Shown: one piece after another, positions 37,875 through 47,900 of the stretch
Layout: each line of letters begins with the position of its first letter
How positions within the stretch are numbered: position 1 is the first letter of the stretch
Source: Viola odorata
Lineage: Eukaryota; Streptophyta; Magnoliopsida; Malpighiales; Violaceae
DNA length: 64,000 nt
Direction: 5' to 3'
Assembly (NCBI GenBank): GCA_963691705.1
Contig: OY829542.1
Span: 38,364,579-38,428,578 of the forward strand
Notes under the pieces: model-generated
What the model saw: only the letters and a program-made list of their open reading frames with translations
Told to the model about the DNA's origin: nothing
The model's database searches: none
Made by a program: the position numbers and the translations under genes

Positions 37875-38375
37875 GGAAAAGAGGGATGTCGGGGGTGAAA
37901 AGTCCTAGCCTTGGGGCAGAATGGGCTAACACAGACGGGTCATCAAGACGAGGCACGCCCCGACGATCCTAGAAATATATGGTGCTGGAAGTGAAAAATT
38001 CTGGCCTTGTGAGGCCGGCCTCGATCAGGTGGCTCGCTAAGATGAGACACGCTCCAGCACTGTCGGGAGTGAAAAGTCCTATCCTGGGGAGACCCAGAGA
38101 GGGCACGCCCTGACTCCCCTGGGGGTGTAAAGTCCTATCCTTGTGACAGCCCGCGCTCACATAGGCGGATGATCATTAAGCGAGGCACGGCCCCAGGGAA
38201 GATAAAAACTCCACCCCGCAAGTGAAAATCCTATCCTTACGATGGTGGCGCTAACATAGGCACATCGGTAAGAAGGGGCACGTTCCGAGGTGCAAGGTGA
38301 CAACGCTGAGGGAGTGAAAAGTCCTGTCCTCGTGATGGTCGGCCTTGATCAGGCGGCTCACTGAGAGGTGGCACT
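37875..38375 (+). repeat. Degenerate ~80-bp tandem repeats shared with element B
   Basis: Five or six diverged copies contain GTGAAAAGTCCTATCCTTGT followed by a GGTCGGCCTTGATCAGGCGG-like block and GAGGCACGCCCC. The same repeat lies at 50840-51260 in element B on the other strand. It occupies the spacer between the sense pol ORF and the antisense gene cluster. Confidence 0.85.
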
Positions 38376-38970
38376 TCCCAGCCAATTGAGGAAATATAAG
38401 AAGTCACGATACCCCAGCTAGTAACCGGAAGGAACAAACCCGGTGAAGTTTGGCTGGATGAGTATGTGACACGAGCGACATTGGGGGGAGATCGCGCCAA
38501 ATGAACCTGGAGAATGCGCGGCAACACCCCAGGGTAATTAAGATTTTTTGAAATATGTCGCTACTAATAAAGTATAAGTGAAAATGTGCAGGAAATTTAA
38601 GAAAACGTAGAAGTGACGAGGCATTTGAGAAAGAAAGGGTGCCGCAGAAAAGCAGAATATCCAAGAGGGAGATCCCGTTGTTGTCTTAAACGCAGTATGA
38701 GATGGTGGGGAAGATCAGTTCCACCTGATCACATGTTACGACGCCGCAAGGGAGGCTCGAATGCCCGGGTGACATCATTTCAACAGTGGCGACAAGTTTG
38801 GAAACAAGTGGTAGCGGAAGTAAATTAAGAGAGATCATTGATAAAGTAAAAACGCAGCAAGTTAAGCAGACTGTTTACACAAGAGGGGAGATTTGTTTAA
38901 GCAAAAGGCCCCAAGAACACAAAAAGGGTAAAAAGTAAGGGCGTCCGATGGGCAAAAAGAGAAGTAGCAT
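38376..38970. other. Element A spacer before antisense gene A1
   Basis: Non-coding sequence between the tandem repeats and the end of the minus-strand A1 gene. No ORF here has a counterpart in element B, so I treat the short readings as noise. Confidence 0.5.
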
Positions 38971-41309
38971 TCATGGCCCTGGTAAGCTGCCATCCCCCTC
39001 ATTATGCCGCGGCCTCTTCGCTTGGCGATAACCTTCTTCCGTAAGGAACCCAGACTTATACTTGAAGAGACGGATGATGGCATCAACATTAAATTTATCG
39101 TGGCCATAACGCTCAATGAAACAGTCGGCCATGAGGCCCGCAGTCTGTTCCAAGAACCATTTACACTTGTCCGTCGTTTCTTCAACAAGTGCGGCATTCT
39201 TACCCCGTTCCGCTTGAAGGGCGGCATCCTTCATGACCTCTTGTCCTTTAGCCTCTTCCAGTTCCTTTCTCGCAACTGTTAGGCTGGCCTCCGCACTCTG
39301 TCGCTCGTCAAAACTTTTCCTCAACTCTTCTTGAGTTCTACCAAGTTCCCCTTGGTACTTGTTGACTTCCTCCAAAAGTTGATGATTAGCGTTACGCCAT
39401 TCTTGGGAGGAAGAGTTGAGAGAGCTTACTCACCTCGTCACATGCCTGGACCAATAGTGAAAAGCCTAAAAGCCGGAGAACAATTGGGTCCTTATCCGTT
39501 GCAGTTGCTCACCATCGGCGCAGGAGAGGAAAGCCTGCTCCTCCTCCTCAACTGAAAACATATGTCCCGCCAAATAAGCAGATGTCACTGGAGAGCTGTC
39601 GCCTCCTAGCGCCGGGAACCTGCACTGACGAATGTTGCTTAAGTCAACCTGGTGAGTAGCAGCCCCGCCAGAAAGCATAGTGCTTAGGTCAGCCACCATG
39701 CGCGGAGTGTCGACGGGGGAAAGAGAAGGAGAGATCATTTGAACGACAGAAGGAACAAAAAAGACATCAGGAGGAGATGGAGGGGAACGAGTAGATGTCC
39801 CAGCATCAAGGTTAAAACCGCCGGTTTGCAAAGACGAAAAGTCACCCTCTGTAAGGTCCTCTAGGAAGCCCAGCGGGTGACTAGCGGAAGGAGATGACGC
39901 AACATAAGAGGAAACAAGAGGTGCGGAGACAACTCCGTTCCCTGGCGCATCTAAGCTCTGATTGCCCACTAAAGAGCCGGTATCGGTAATGCCACCCTGT
40001 TCCTCCTGACCAGCGGCAATGTCATCCAAAGAAGGGGTGTCATCATTGGGACGTGGTCTTTTGGGACCGAGAATGCCTATTAAGTCCATGCCGTCGTAGG
40101 AAGAAGTAGCAGAGGAGGGAATAGCAGCGGTATCCTACGGGCGAAAGAGAAAAAGAAATTATGAAACAAATGAAGCAGATAAACGGGGAAAAGTTTGTAA
40201 GAACCACCTGAGCAGGAGGACGAGTAGGAGCGATAACGCAGAGGCGAAGAGTCCTCTTTTTCTTCTTTATGGGGAGAGGAGGACGAGAGGATGATGCTTG
40301 AGTGGGATCAATACTGGGGGAAGAAGCTAGCCCAGTAGCCGATGTGGTAGTAACCTCCGGTTGAGGAAGAGAAGAGGACTCAGGCATAGAAGTGGACGCG
40401 TGCGCGGCGTCAGCAGCGGCACCGGCCGAGGCCGTGGAAAGAGCCTCTTTTTCTCTCTTTTGCTGAGCTCTTCTTTCTCGCTTTTTGATGCACTCGGGTT
40501 TCCACCCGGCGGGAGGATCTGTAGGTATAAGAAAAGAACGTTAGAGTTAGTACTGACGGGGAATAGCGAACGAAAGGATGGTGCTCACTTTGAATGCAAC
40601 CCTGGACGTCACCCCGGCATGCTAGTTCGCGGGTGTGAACACCAGGAATCCCTGGCAGGTTGAGCAGCTTGTCCAGCCAGCCTTGTTCAACTGGTCCTAG
40701 GCGTGGCCTTCCACCCCAGGCACTATCTCTGATGACTAGATTAAACCCGCTTCGCCACAAGGGCTCGGGCAGATTGACGACAAAGAATCCTTTTCTCCAA
40801 GTGTCAATAGAAGATTCGAGGTTCAACAACTTCCAAGTAAAGGGGTTTAGGGCATCAACATCATAACGAGGCGATATCGCTATGATGCCGTTACTTTGGT
40901 AGTATAATTGGAAAAGAGAGCGAAGCAGTAATAGAGAAGGAGATTCAATTCCTACGTATCTACAAAGGGCTATAAAAGCATAGATGCCACAGTAGGCATT
41001 CAGACTCAATTGGGCAGCATTCAAGTCAAATTCAGAAAGTAACTCGGCGACTATAGGATCTAGAGGCAGCCGAAAACCATAGTGAAACATCTTAGCATAA
41101 AGAACCCTACGGTTGCCAGATAATTCGCTGTTAAGGCGAAGCGACCTTGGGGCAACTTCAGTAGAATACCCATCTAAATGGTCAAGATTGGCGTTATAAC
41201 TTCGCAAGCGCCGTCGAAGGACGGCGGTAGAAGCGATGGTGGAGACAGTATTATCAATATCCCCCTCCCCGGTAAAGTGGGAATAACGGCGATTACGAGC
41301 CATGGGCAA
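38971..41309 (-). pseudogene. Antisense gene 1 of element A (A1): transposon-type N-domain plus coiled coil
   Basis: Three exons on the minus strand: 41309-40589, 40518-40208 and 40134-38971. The first intron is phase 1 and the second phase 0, as in B1. Exon 1 codes a globular domain (SLRLNSELSGNRRVLYAKMF, YGFRLPLDPIVAEL, NAYCGIYAFIALCRYVGIES, PSLLLLRSLFQLYY, WRKGFFVVNLPEPLWRSGFN) that looks like the 'putative gypsy type transposon' family (PF04195). Exon 2 is a Ser/Pro-rich linker with basic KKKKR. Exon 3 has HQVDLSNIRQCRFPALGGD, then FHYW and a coiled coil (EELRKSFDERQSAEASLTVA) ending near GYRQAKRPRHNEGDGSLPGP. Two in-frame stops (about 39466 and 39432) interrupt exon 3; exons 1 and 2 are open. 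Such antisense genes occur in Tat elements; their function is unknown. Confidence 0.8.
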
Positions 41310-41474
41310 GGTTAAACGAAGAGCAAATAAGAAGATACCTTTTTTGAGAAGAAGATCGAGGCACTCGGGCGGCGGCGAATCATAGGAGGAAGAAGAGGAG
41401 TTGCATTTTCTTTTCCTTCTTGTTCATTTTTTAAAGAAAGAGGTAACAAAAGATAAAAAGAGAACACGTGAGGG

Positions 41475-41482
41475 TTTTTATA
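41475..41482 (-). promoter_or_regulatory. TATA box of antisense gene A1
   Basis: TATAAAAA on the minus strand, 166 bp before the A1 start, sits in TTAGGGTTATAAA. The same TAGGGTTATAAA context precedes B1. Confidence 0.6.
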
Positions 41483-41679
41483 ACCCTAAGGATTAAAGGA
41501 AACGACGGGTCAAGGGATCATTGTGTGTGACGTGTCAAGAACAAGAGACGCAGGAAGCGGGTACAATCCTTGAGGAGCGAAAAGACATGTTCAGTCTCAC
41601 TATTCCCCTAGCACTCCCCTTTGAGGACACGTGGGCTTAGAGCATCATGACTGTCTCTTTTGTATCAAACAAAAGGAGT

Positions 41680-41698
41680 CAGAGCATTAAATGCTCTG
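41680..41698. promoter_or_regulatory. Palindrome upstream of A1
   Basis: CAGAGCATTAAATGCTCTG is a 19-bp palindrome around one central base. B1 has the matching CAGAGCATTTAATGCTC at 47498-47514. An ACGTG G-box (CACGTG, near 41628) lies between it and the gene. A conserved upstream control site is likely but unproved. Confidence 0.5.
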
Positions 41699-41972
41699 AA
41701 AAAGGGCAGCAAACCCAGGGAAAAACAGAGGCAAGTTGCAATGCCACGGTATATGAGAACCCAAGCGCGAAGAAAAAGTAGAGAAGCGACAAGTGAAAAA
41801 GGACGACATAGTCACGGTACATGTATTATTTGGTCAAGAACACAAGATTTATTAGTTAATTACAAGCAAGGAGGCAACATCAAAGTCCAAATAGGGAAAT
41901 TTATACAACAAGGGAGTAAGTAAAGAAGCGACACCCCAATCAAGCGACATCGAAGGGGCCCCGCATGATCGC

Positions 41973-42500
41973 TGATAAGATCCGAGATCTCTTCTGGTCG
42001 GAAACGGCTGCTGCAGCTAGTCGGATGGGAAGCGATCGGCGTCGGGGGTACCTGCAAAGCGCCGGAGGGGGACTCCGGCGTAGACACTCCGATTCTTAAG
42101 TCAGTTCGAGTTTTCAGAATGGTAGAGGTTCTCCAAGATGATCCCGATCTTACCTTCTGTTTGGAATTCGTGGGGGTATTTATAGGCTTAAGATGGCGAT
42201 ACCTTACAGCGATAGGGGTAGGCAACATTTGTAACCATCGCTTCGGGCGATATCAGTTCCGTCATTGGGGCGATAATCATGTAGGGTCTATCGGGAGCGA
42301 TATCCTCCTTGGTCCCCTAGGATGGGATGACGCCGTGCGCATAAAGGTGCGTGAGATCCCCCCCCGCTGAAGACGACCATCCTAGGAAATTTCCGCTGGC
42401 CCAGGCGATAGGTTGGCATTTCAGGGAAGCGTATAGAAACTTGTCCGGGATTGATGCCGTGGCCCCAATGTTGCCATCAGGAGCATTCCAATTGTTATCA
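41973..42500 (-). mobile_element. 3' LTR of element B
   Basis: Reads TGATAACAATTGG ... GATCTTATCA on the minus strand. It has a TATA box (CCTATAAATACC, about 42185-42175) and GCGATATC/GATATCGC words in U3. The polypurine-side sequence TTTTCAGTTGGGCTTA immediately precedes it and matches the TTTTCAGTTGGGCATA before the A 3' LTR. Confidence 0.93.
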
Positions 42501-43206
42501 TAAGCCCAACTGAAAACTAGCCCGAGTGTTCACCAAGGGCTATCCACGTCTGATATCTTAGAATAGGGATCTACTCGGTCATGAGGCGATATTAATCTTC
42601 TTGGCCTCTCGATAGGGCTTATGAAGTCTCCACTTCGTTTAAGTCATAGAAGGACCGTTGTTGGGTTACGTGCGGCGTCATTACGGATATTCAACCAGGC
42701 CGTGCCCTAGGCTGGCATATATTCGGGGCTATCGTCCTTTCGAGTGTACTGCAAAGACACAGAGGAGATAGATACTTATACAGAGGTTAGCAAACCTTAT
42801 ACTTACAGAGGTCTGAGGTCACACGAGCCCCGATTTATTCTTTACGCCCGAGAGAGTAGCGGTATCATCGCGGCTTTACGCCATCAGCTACCTTATGGTT
42901 ATCGCGGCTTCATACCACCAGACGCCTGTGATGCCAATGCGGTTTTACGCATCTAGGGCCACCGGTGACATCAACGCGGCCTTATACTGTGGATACCGGT
43001 AACCTTATGGTTTTAGCGTCAGGGCTACCAGTGACATCGTGTCTTTCGGCATTTTTTCAGACTCTGCCTCGTACTCCTTCCAGTATCTATATCGCGACCG
43101 TTACCCCTTTCTTCCGTTCTAGGCTTATCAGTCCTTGAGGATATCGGGACGGCTCGTCTTTTGAGGACCTCAATTTCTTTTTCCAAGGCCTCCCTTCAGT
43201 GAAGCC
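42501..43206. other. Subterminal spacer of element B with degenerate short repeats
   Basis: Non-coding region between the 3' LTR and gene B4. Around 42830-43040 it has imperfect repeats of an ATCGCGGCTTTACGCCATC-like word followed by an ACCTTATGGTT-like word. The first 50 bp match the same place in element A (62144-62095, reversed). Confidence 0.6.
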
Positions 43207-43214
43207 TATAAATC
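43207..43214 (+). promoter_or_regulatory. TATA box of antisense gene B4
   Basis: TATAAATC lies 56 bp before the B4 start, an ordinary distance for a plant promoter with a short leader. Gene A4 has TATAAATA in the matching place. Confidence 0.65.
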
Positions 43215-43262
43215 GGAGAACTTTCTCCATCCACGTTCTCCTCATCTCTATCAGTCAGCATC

Positions 43263-43640
43263 ATGGATCATTTGACCAAGAATTTTCTTCTCTCCAAGGG
43301 TCATTCACTCAGGAACCTCAACGACGGTGACGTCGGTTTCCTGGAGAACATGCTGGTCAAGACTTCTGAGGATATTCTGGAGCTGCAGGGGATGCTGACT
43401 CCGCTCTATTCCCGGCTGGGAGCCATCTCTCTGGAGGACCTCAGTCCTTTGGAGAGTGTTTCAAAGCTGTCTGCCTCCATCTCTCGGATTCAAGTGGTGA
43501 TCGCTATGCTGCAGCAGCGTAAGGACATGTTGGGGTGCTGCCTGAAGGGGATGAGGGCCACTTCCCATGATCTTGTCCTGGTCATGGATTCCTTGAGGGA
43601 CCTTCCTGAGGTGCCCGAGGATGCTGGTTCTGACGCCTGA
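43263..43640 (+). CDS. Antisense gene 4 of element B (B4): small helical protein
   Basis: An intact 125-codon ORF in one exon, antisense to the element's gag-pol. I do not recognise the family. It looks all-helical with heptad-like leucines. Compared with A4 the strongest blocks are LTKNFLLSK (near residue 4), KTSEDILELQGMLTPL (about 33-48) and a DLLGCCLKG-like block (DMLGCCLKG, about 88-96). The N-terminus and these blocks are kept while connecting residues differ, which suggests selection on the protein. The C-terminus is acidic in both. A TATA box lies 56 bp upstream and AATAAA at 43713. No function can be assigned; a partner-binding or coiled-coil role is possible. Confidence 0.75.
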   Translation: MDHLTKNFLLSKGHSLRNLNDGDVGFLENMLVKTSEDILELQGMLTPLYSRLGAISLEDLSPLESVSKLSASISRIQVVIAMLQQRKDMLGCCLKGMRATSHDLVLVMDSLRDLPEVPEDAGSDA

Positions 43641-43712
43641 TAACGGTGGCTCCCTTTGGGCCTTTTTCTTTTCCTCTTGCCTTGTAAATGTATCTTTCGG
43701 CCGGTAGGCCAT

Positions 43713-43718
43713 AATAAA
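43713..43718 (+). terminator. Polyadenylation signal after B4
   Basis: AATAAATAAAT lies about 70 bp after the B4 stop, suitable for 3' end formation of this antisense transcript. Confidence 0.5.
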
Positions 43719-43740
43719 TAAATCGTTTCAATCATTCCGC

Positions 43741-44030
43741 CTTGCGACTGTTCTTCTTCTTTACTGCACTCTTTGTCATTTTCCAAGGAATATTCTTAGC
43801 CCAACTGAAAACAGTCTTGCCATTGGGCGGTTTTTCTGTTGATCGTTCTGCCTTAACTCCGCGCCGTCCTCATTACAACAATTGATCGGCAGATATTAGC
43901 ATTATTCTTGATTTGCGTGAGATTTCAACAGGCATGACTGCAAATCTACATTTGCACTTCAGACTGTACACGTGCCAATCTTCAAGAGTCGGGTTGGAGG
44001 ATCGAAGAGTCTCTTTTCTTCTTTTCCCGG
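43741..44030. other. Spacer between B4 and B3
   Basis: No ORF. It includes CACGTG within TACACGTGCC near 43970, ahead of gene B3, and CCCAACTGAAAACAG at about 43801, a copy of the motif seen at the inner edge of the 3' LTR. Confidence 0.5.
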
Positions 44031-44040
44031 CTATTTAATG
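44031..44040 (+). promoter_or_regulatory. TATA-like box of gene B3
   Basis: GGCTATTTAATG, 75 bp before the B3 start, aligns with GGCTATATATAATG before A3. It is a weaker match to TATA than its A counterpart. Confidence 0.45.
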
Positions 44041-44114
44041 AGGCTTTTCCTCCTTCATTCTTATCCATTTCTTTCTCCTTCATTTTTCTTCGTTATCGAT
44101 CCTCTGCGAATCTC

Positions 44115-44573
44115 ATGGCTGATTCTTATTTGCTAGGTACGGCTTCGGGGAATTCACCGCCAACTCCTCTGACTACCCCTGACACAGATAATCCTCCCCC
44201 ATCCCCTCCTTGGAGGCCGGTTGTCCGTCGGCGAGGTCGCAAGAGATGGAGGAAGGAAGTTGAACAACGAAGGAAGGAGGCTGCCAAGGCCTCTAAGTCA
44301 TTTTTCGACTCTCTGGCTTCTCTGGCTAGGGAGGAGGAAAAATCGTTTCCTCCTTTGAGTGATTCGCCTCCATGGGTTCCTTCTGCTGGTTCAGCCGTTG
44401 AGGCAGTATCGCCAAGCGTTAAGGAGAAAACAACCGGGTCGACTACTGCTGCTAGAAAGAGGGTCGGTGAGTCTTCTCCCCCTGCTGTTGTGGATTCACC
44501 ATTCTGGGGTGGCGATGACGAAGAGGACGTAGTCTATTGCTACGGCATTACTTGGTCCGACGGTGAAGAGTAG
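44115..44573 (+). CDS. Antisense gene 3 of element B (B3): proline-rich, acidic-tailed protein
   Basis: An intact single-exon ORF of 152 codons. I do not recognise the family. The N-terminus (MADSYLLGTASGNSPPTPL, then DTDNPPPSPPWRP) is Pro/Ser/Thr-rich. A basic block follows (RRRGRKRWRKEVEQRRKE, about 37-55), then FFDSLASLAREEE, a disordered middle and an acidic end with tyrosines (DDEEDVVYCYGITWSDGEE). The A3 protein keeps the start (MADS), the NPP-SPPWRP block, the basic patch and an end of the same type (YVYDIHWADED) while the middle differs. This pattern points to selection on the two ends. A nuclear location is possible from the basic patch. Function unknown. Confidence 0.75.
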   Translation: MADSYLLGTASGNSPPTPLTTPDTDNPPPSPPWRPVVRRRGRKRWRKEVEQRRKEAAKASKSFFDSLASLAREEEKSFPPLSDSPPWVPSAGSAVEAVSPSVKEKTTGSTTAARKRVGESSPPAVVDSPFWGGDDEEDVVYCYGITWSDGEE

Positions 44574-44842
44574 GGCCTAACCCTTCTTTTTGTAGATGCC
44601 GTATGGCCTTCCTCATAATAATGAATGATGGTTTTACTTCCTTTTCGCTTCTCATCGCTTACTTATTGTTTCTTTCTGAGCGTTCCGGGTGATCGCGGAA
44701 GCGTCCCTTTCGCTACGGGTAACTGCCTTCAACTTCTAATCGGTAACTGTCTTCTTTCAGAAGGCACAAATGACTATCCACGCGTCTTTTTCTGTTCTGT
44801 ACGTGTTTCATTTTTACAGGCTGTCTCTTCTTTAGGCTTTCC
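44574..44842. other. Spacer between B3 and B2
   Basis: AT/CT-rich non-coding sequence that probably holds the B3 3' end and the B2 promoter (ACGCGTC and TACGTGTTT near 44780-44810). No supported ORF. Confidence 0.5.
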
Positions 44843-44850
44843 TTTATAAG
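44843..44850 (+). promoter_or_regulatory. TATA-like box of gene B2
   Basis: TTTATAAG within CTTTCCTTTATAAGGAAATC, about 190 bp before the likely B2 start. Confidence 0.4.
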
Positions 44851-45039
44851 GAAATCATCTCTCTCTTTTACTGCTTTTGCTAATATTTTGAGTTTTTGCA
44901 CATTTTCTCTCTCTTCTGCACTTCTTTTCTTCGAGAGGTTTTACCGCGACCGCTCACTGGTGCCGGCGACCGGCTCACTGGCTTTTTGCTCCAGGTATTT
45001 ACTCCTTCTACCGCCGTAGATTTACTTTCCCTGTCCCTT

Positions 45040-47281
45040 ATGTCTTCAACTGTTGAAAACCCCATAGATCCCGAAGCTAGGAGAACTCGCAGCATATTCA
45101 ATTGTAATGAGGTTTTGAGGGTTGAATTAGAGGAGAGTGGTATTACTTTTCCCACGGGCTATCGCCCTTTTGTCTCTTTGAAGGACACTCGGCTGCCTGA
45201 CGCCATGTGGGGAACATTCCGGTTAGTTTATTTCAAGATGTTTACTTACGGATTCCGTTTCCCACTCCATACTTCTCTGTTGAAACTGCTAGATCATTAT
45301 GACCTTAATCCCGTCCAGATTACTCCACCCTCTTGGTGTGGTATTTACGCTTTCCTTCGTTCGTGCGAGATGAAGCGTATATTTGCTCCATCGCTTGATC
45401 TATTCCGCACGTTCTTTGTCTTGAGTTGTCGCGACTGCCTGGTAGATATTACCCCCAGATGGGATGATGTCATTGTGCAACTGTTCTGGCGGAACTTTCA
45501 AGGTTTTGAGGAACACGTAGATAACTGGAAGTCTGGCTTTTTCACCCTTCGTTTGCCGTCACGACTCTGGCGCGGGGGTTTCAATCGAAAAATCAATAGT
45601 GGCGTTTGGAAAAGACCGAACGCGCTGTCAAGCCAGGATGTTTCCAACGTTAGCGCCTTGTTAGAAATAGAAGGGTCTTTCCGTATCCGGGAGTTTGCTC
45701 GGTTCAGGCCCTTGTCAGAGTGCGTTGTGGGTGAGTTCCCTTTTTCTTCTTTATCGCTTCAATCTTCTTAATTTGCTAATATGTTTTGTTGGCAGGTAAC
45801 GCTGAGAGTAGTTCTTCTGGGGAAAGCGACGCCCCTTTGAACGTAACACCTCTCCAGTCGCTGCCTCCTTCTCCTTCGCCTGAAAATTCCCGCCGCCCAC
45901 CCATTCCGCCTGGAAGGGAAGGGACTAAAACCGTCACAACTCGCAGAGCCTCTACTCGACCTTCTTGTTTCCTTGAAAATTGGCTTCCGTCCCGTGGCAA
46001 GAGGGTAGCTCAAGGCGATCCTGTGTTTGAGAAAATCGACAGCGATAGCGAGAGCATGGACACTGGTCCTGAATTACGTCATGCTACTATTGCCCAAAGG
46101 ATGAAACTTAGGTCGAGGAGGAATGATGACACGGCGGAATCGGCTGAGGACGATAGCGAAGAAATTGCAGAAGAGACGGAGCGTCTCGTAAAGAAGGTTC
46201 GCACAGAGAAAACTAACCCCCCAGTTCCCCCTTTGAAGGGAGTTAACGCGGTCCCCCCCGAGAATATTAACGCTTCTCATGCCGCGAGTACTTCGCAAGT
46301 GGTGAAAAATATCAAAGCTATCAGGGTGCCTTCCGCCGTTTCTATCGAAAACAATGAGACCTCGGCAGCCGCGACCTCTCCTTTGTCGTCGGGCCATCCT
46401 GCTTCCCCGATAGGTTCTTTTATCCCAGAGGCAACCCTACGGTTTTGAATTTAAGAGTTCCTCCTAAATTTCTCCCACGGAAGCCTCATCTTTTGTTTCT
46501 GTCTTCAATTTCGGGCGTTGGTGATTGCGCAAAAAGTTGTTCCCCTCCTTATATCGCCAACCTTTCTCCTCAGAGGTCCCAGGGCCCCACTGGATATCAG
46601 CTGGATTTGTCCTCTTTCGGCACTGACGGGCTTCGTGCCTTAGGAATATCGGATCCGTTATCGCGAGAAGAGCCCGTGGGTCCCATAGTGGGACAGATGT
46701 TTACTTCTTCCAAGGACAGGGAAGAGTTTTTACAGCATGCTCCCGAGACACGACAGTCACACCTCATGAACGACATGCTGGCTAGCTTTCAGAAATTTCA
46801 TTATTTTCTTGAAGACCAGCGTAACAAAACTCGACCCTCTTCGGATTTGCAGGAACAATTAGACGCGGCCTTGGCGAAGGCGAAGGAGCTATCACAGTTG
46901 CAAGAACGAACTCGGGCGGAGTTGGAGGATTGTCGCGCTGAACTTTCTCGGGAGAAGTCGAAGGGGAAAGCGAGAGCAGAGCTAATGGAGGCGGAACTGG
47001 TGGTGGCTGATAAAAAGAACGTCTTCCTCCGTGAAGAGTTGTCATCTCGTGATGCCGATTTGGCCAAAGTTCCTTCGAGGATAGCCTGGTGGAAGAATAA
47101 GACCATCGATGTTTGTATCGCAGGATTTATGGATCTCCATATCCGAGGCGCCGTCGATTCATCCATGCTGGCCGATTACGCTTCCCAAAAAATTAAAGAT
47201 CTTAGTGAAGGCGAAAGGGGTTTTCCTTCTTCTGTGGAAAAGCAAGGGAATGATGACGGCGAGGCATGCGATGACTCTTAA
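45040..47281 (+). CDS. Antisense gene 2 of element B (B2): paralogue of gene 1
   Basis: Exon 1 (45040-45730) codes a domain homologous to that of gene 1: RLVYFKMFTYGFRFPLHTSL, PSWCGIYAFLRSC, PSLDLFRTFF, ITPRWDDVIV, WKSGFFTLRLPSRLWRGGFN. It ends in a phase-1 GT donor, like gene 1. Exon 2 starts at 45796 (after TTGGCAG) and is open to 46448. It includes SCFLENWLPSRGKR and an acidic stretch, EDDSEEIAEETERLVKKVR. The frame then changes to one open to 47281 (LDLSSFGTDGLRALGISDPL, FQKFHYFLEDQ, a coiled coil about 46850-47060, and RIAWWKNKTIDVCIAGF). Element A shows the same frame change at the same place, so I suspect a second intron (for example about 46442-46536) rather than damage. ATG 45040 is the in-frame start just before the conserved domain. 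Function unknown. Confidence 0.7.
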
Positions 47282-47730
47282 TTGATTCATTGAAGAACAT
47301 TGCTATTTGTTTTCCATGTCTTGTAATAACGTCCTATCTCGCGGCGATATCGGTACCTTGCTCTTCGGGCGATATCTTATTTTATTTCGCTCTCTTGTAC
47401 TGTCTTGAGAACTGTTCTTTTATTCAACGCCGATTTGCATCATTTCCTTTCTTGTGATATCGCTTTTGCTTTTTATCAAAAAGTCACATCTACTTTTCAG
47501 AGCATTTAATGCTCGCGACCCTTCCGTCGGTGCGCGGGAAAAGTCATGATGGTGCAGACACACGTGTTCGTTTCTTCTTCCGCTTCACCTTAGCGTGTTT
47601 AGAAATTTTAACAAGATCGAAGCGTTTGTCGCGCTTCTTCTAGAGTCGTACTCATTGCTTGAGTCTTATCCCTCATACCGCTTCGACACAACGACTGCAG
47701 CATCCGTCGTTTCCTTTTAATTACTAGGGT
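47282..47730. other. Spacer and upstream region of gene B1
   Basis: Non-coding. It contains GCGATATC words, the palindrome-like CAGAGCATTTAATGCTC (47498-47514), CATGATGGTG and ACACGTGTTC (about 47561-47570), in the same order as upstream of A1. Confidence 0.5.
47498..47514. promoter_or_regulatory. Palindrome upstream of B1
   Basis: CAGAGCATTTAATGCTC matches the 19-bp palindrome upstream of A1 (41680-41698) although surrounding sequence has diverged. It lies about 230 bp before the TATA box. Confidence 0.5.
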
Positions 47731-47738
47731 TATAAATC
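47731..47738 (+). promoter_or_regulatory. TATA box of gene B1
   Basis: TATAAATC in TAGGGTTATAAATCC, 170 bp before the B1 start. The TAGGGTTATAAA core is shared with A1. Confidence 0.65.
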
Positions 47739-47900
47739 CTCTTTATTTCTTCCCTTTTCTTTTTCACTCCACTTTTTCATATTATCTCTCGGCCGTCTTG
47801 TCCTTCTCACCTCCATTCAAGGCTTTCAAAGTTCTTTCCTTTCAAAGGTATTTCCCTTCCTTTCCCTCGTCTTCTTCATTTCTATTTCCTTAGTCCTGTC

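Noticed and set aside
40361..40663. Plus-strand ORF opposite gene A1
   Set aside because: It is not matched at the corresponding place in B, while the minus-strand A1 frame is.
42119..42370. Matching ORFs at 42.1-42.4 and 57.5-57.7 kb
   Set aside because: They are inside the two LTRs of element B.
46445..47281. Treating 46445-47281 as a separate gene
   Set aside because: It matches the C-terminal half of the gene 1/gene 2 protein plan, and element A has the same arrangement, so it is exon 3 of gene 2.
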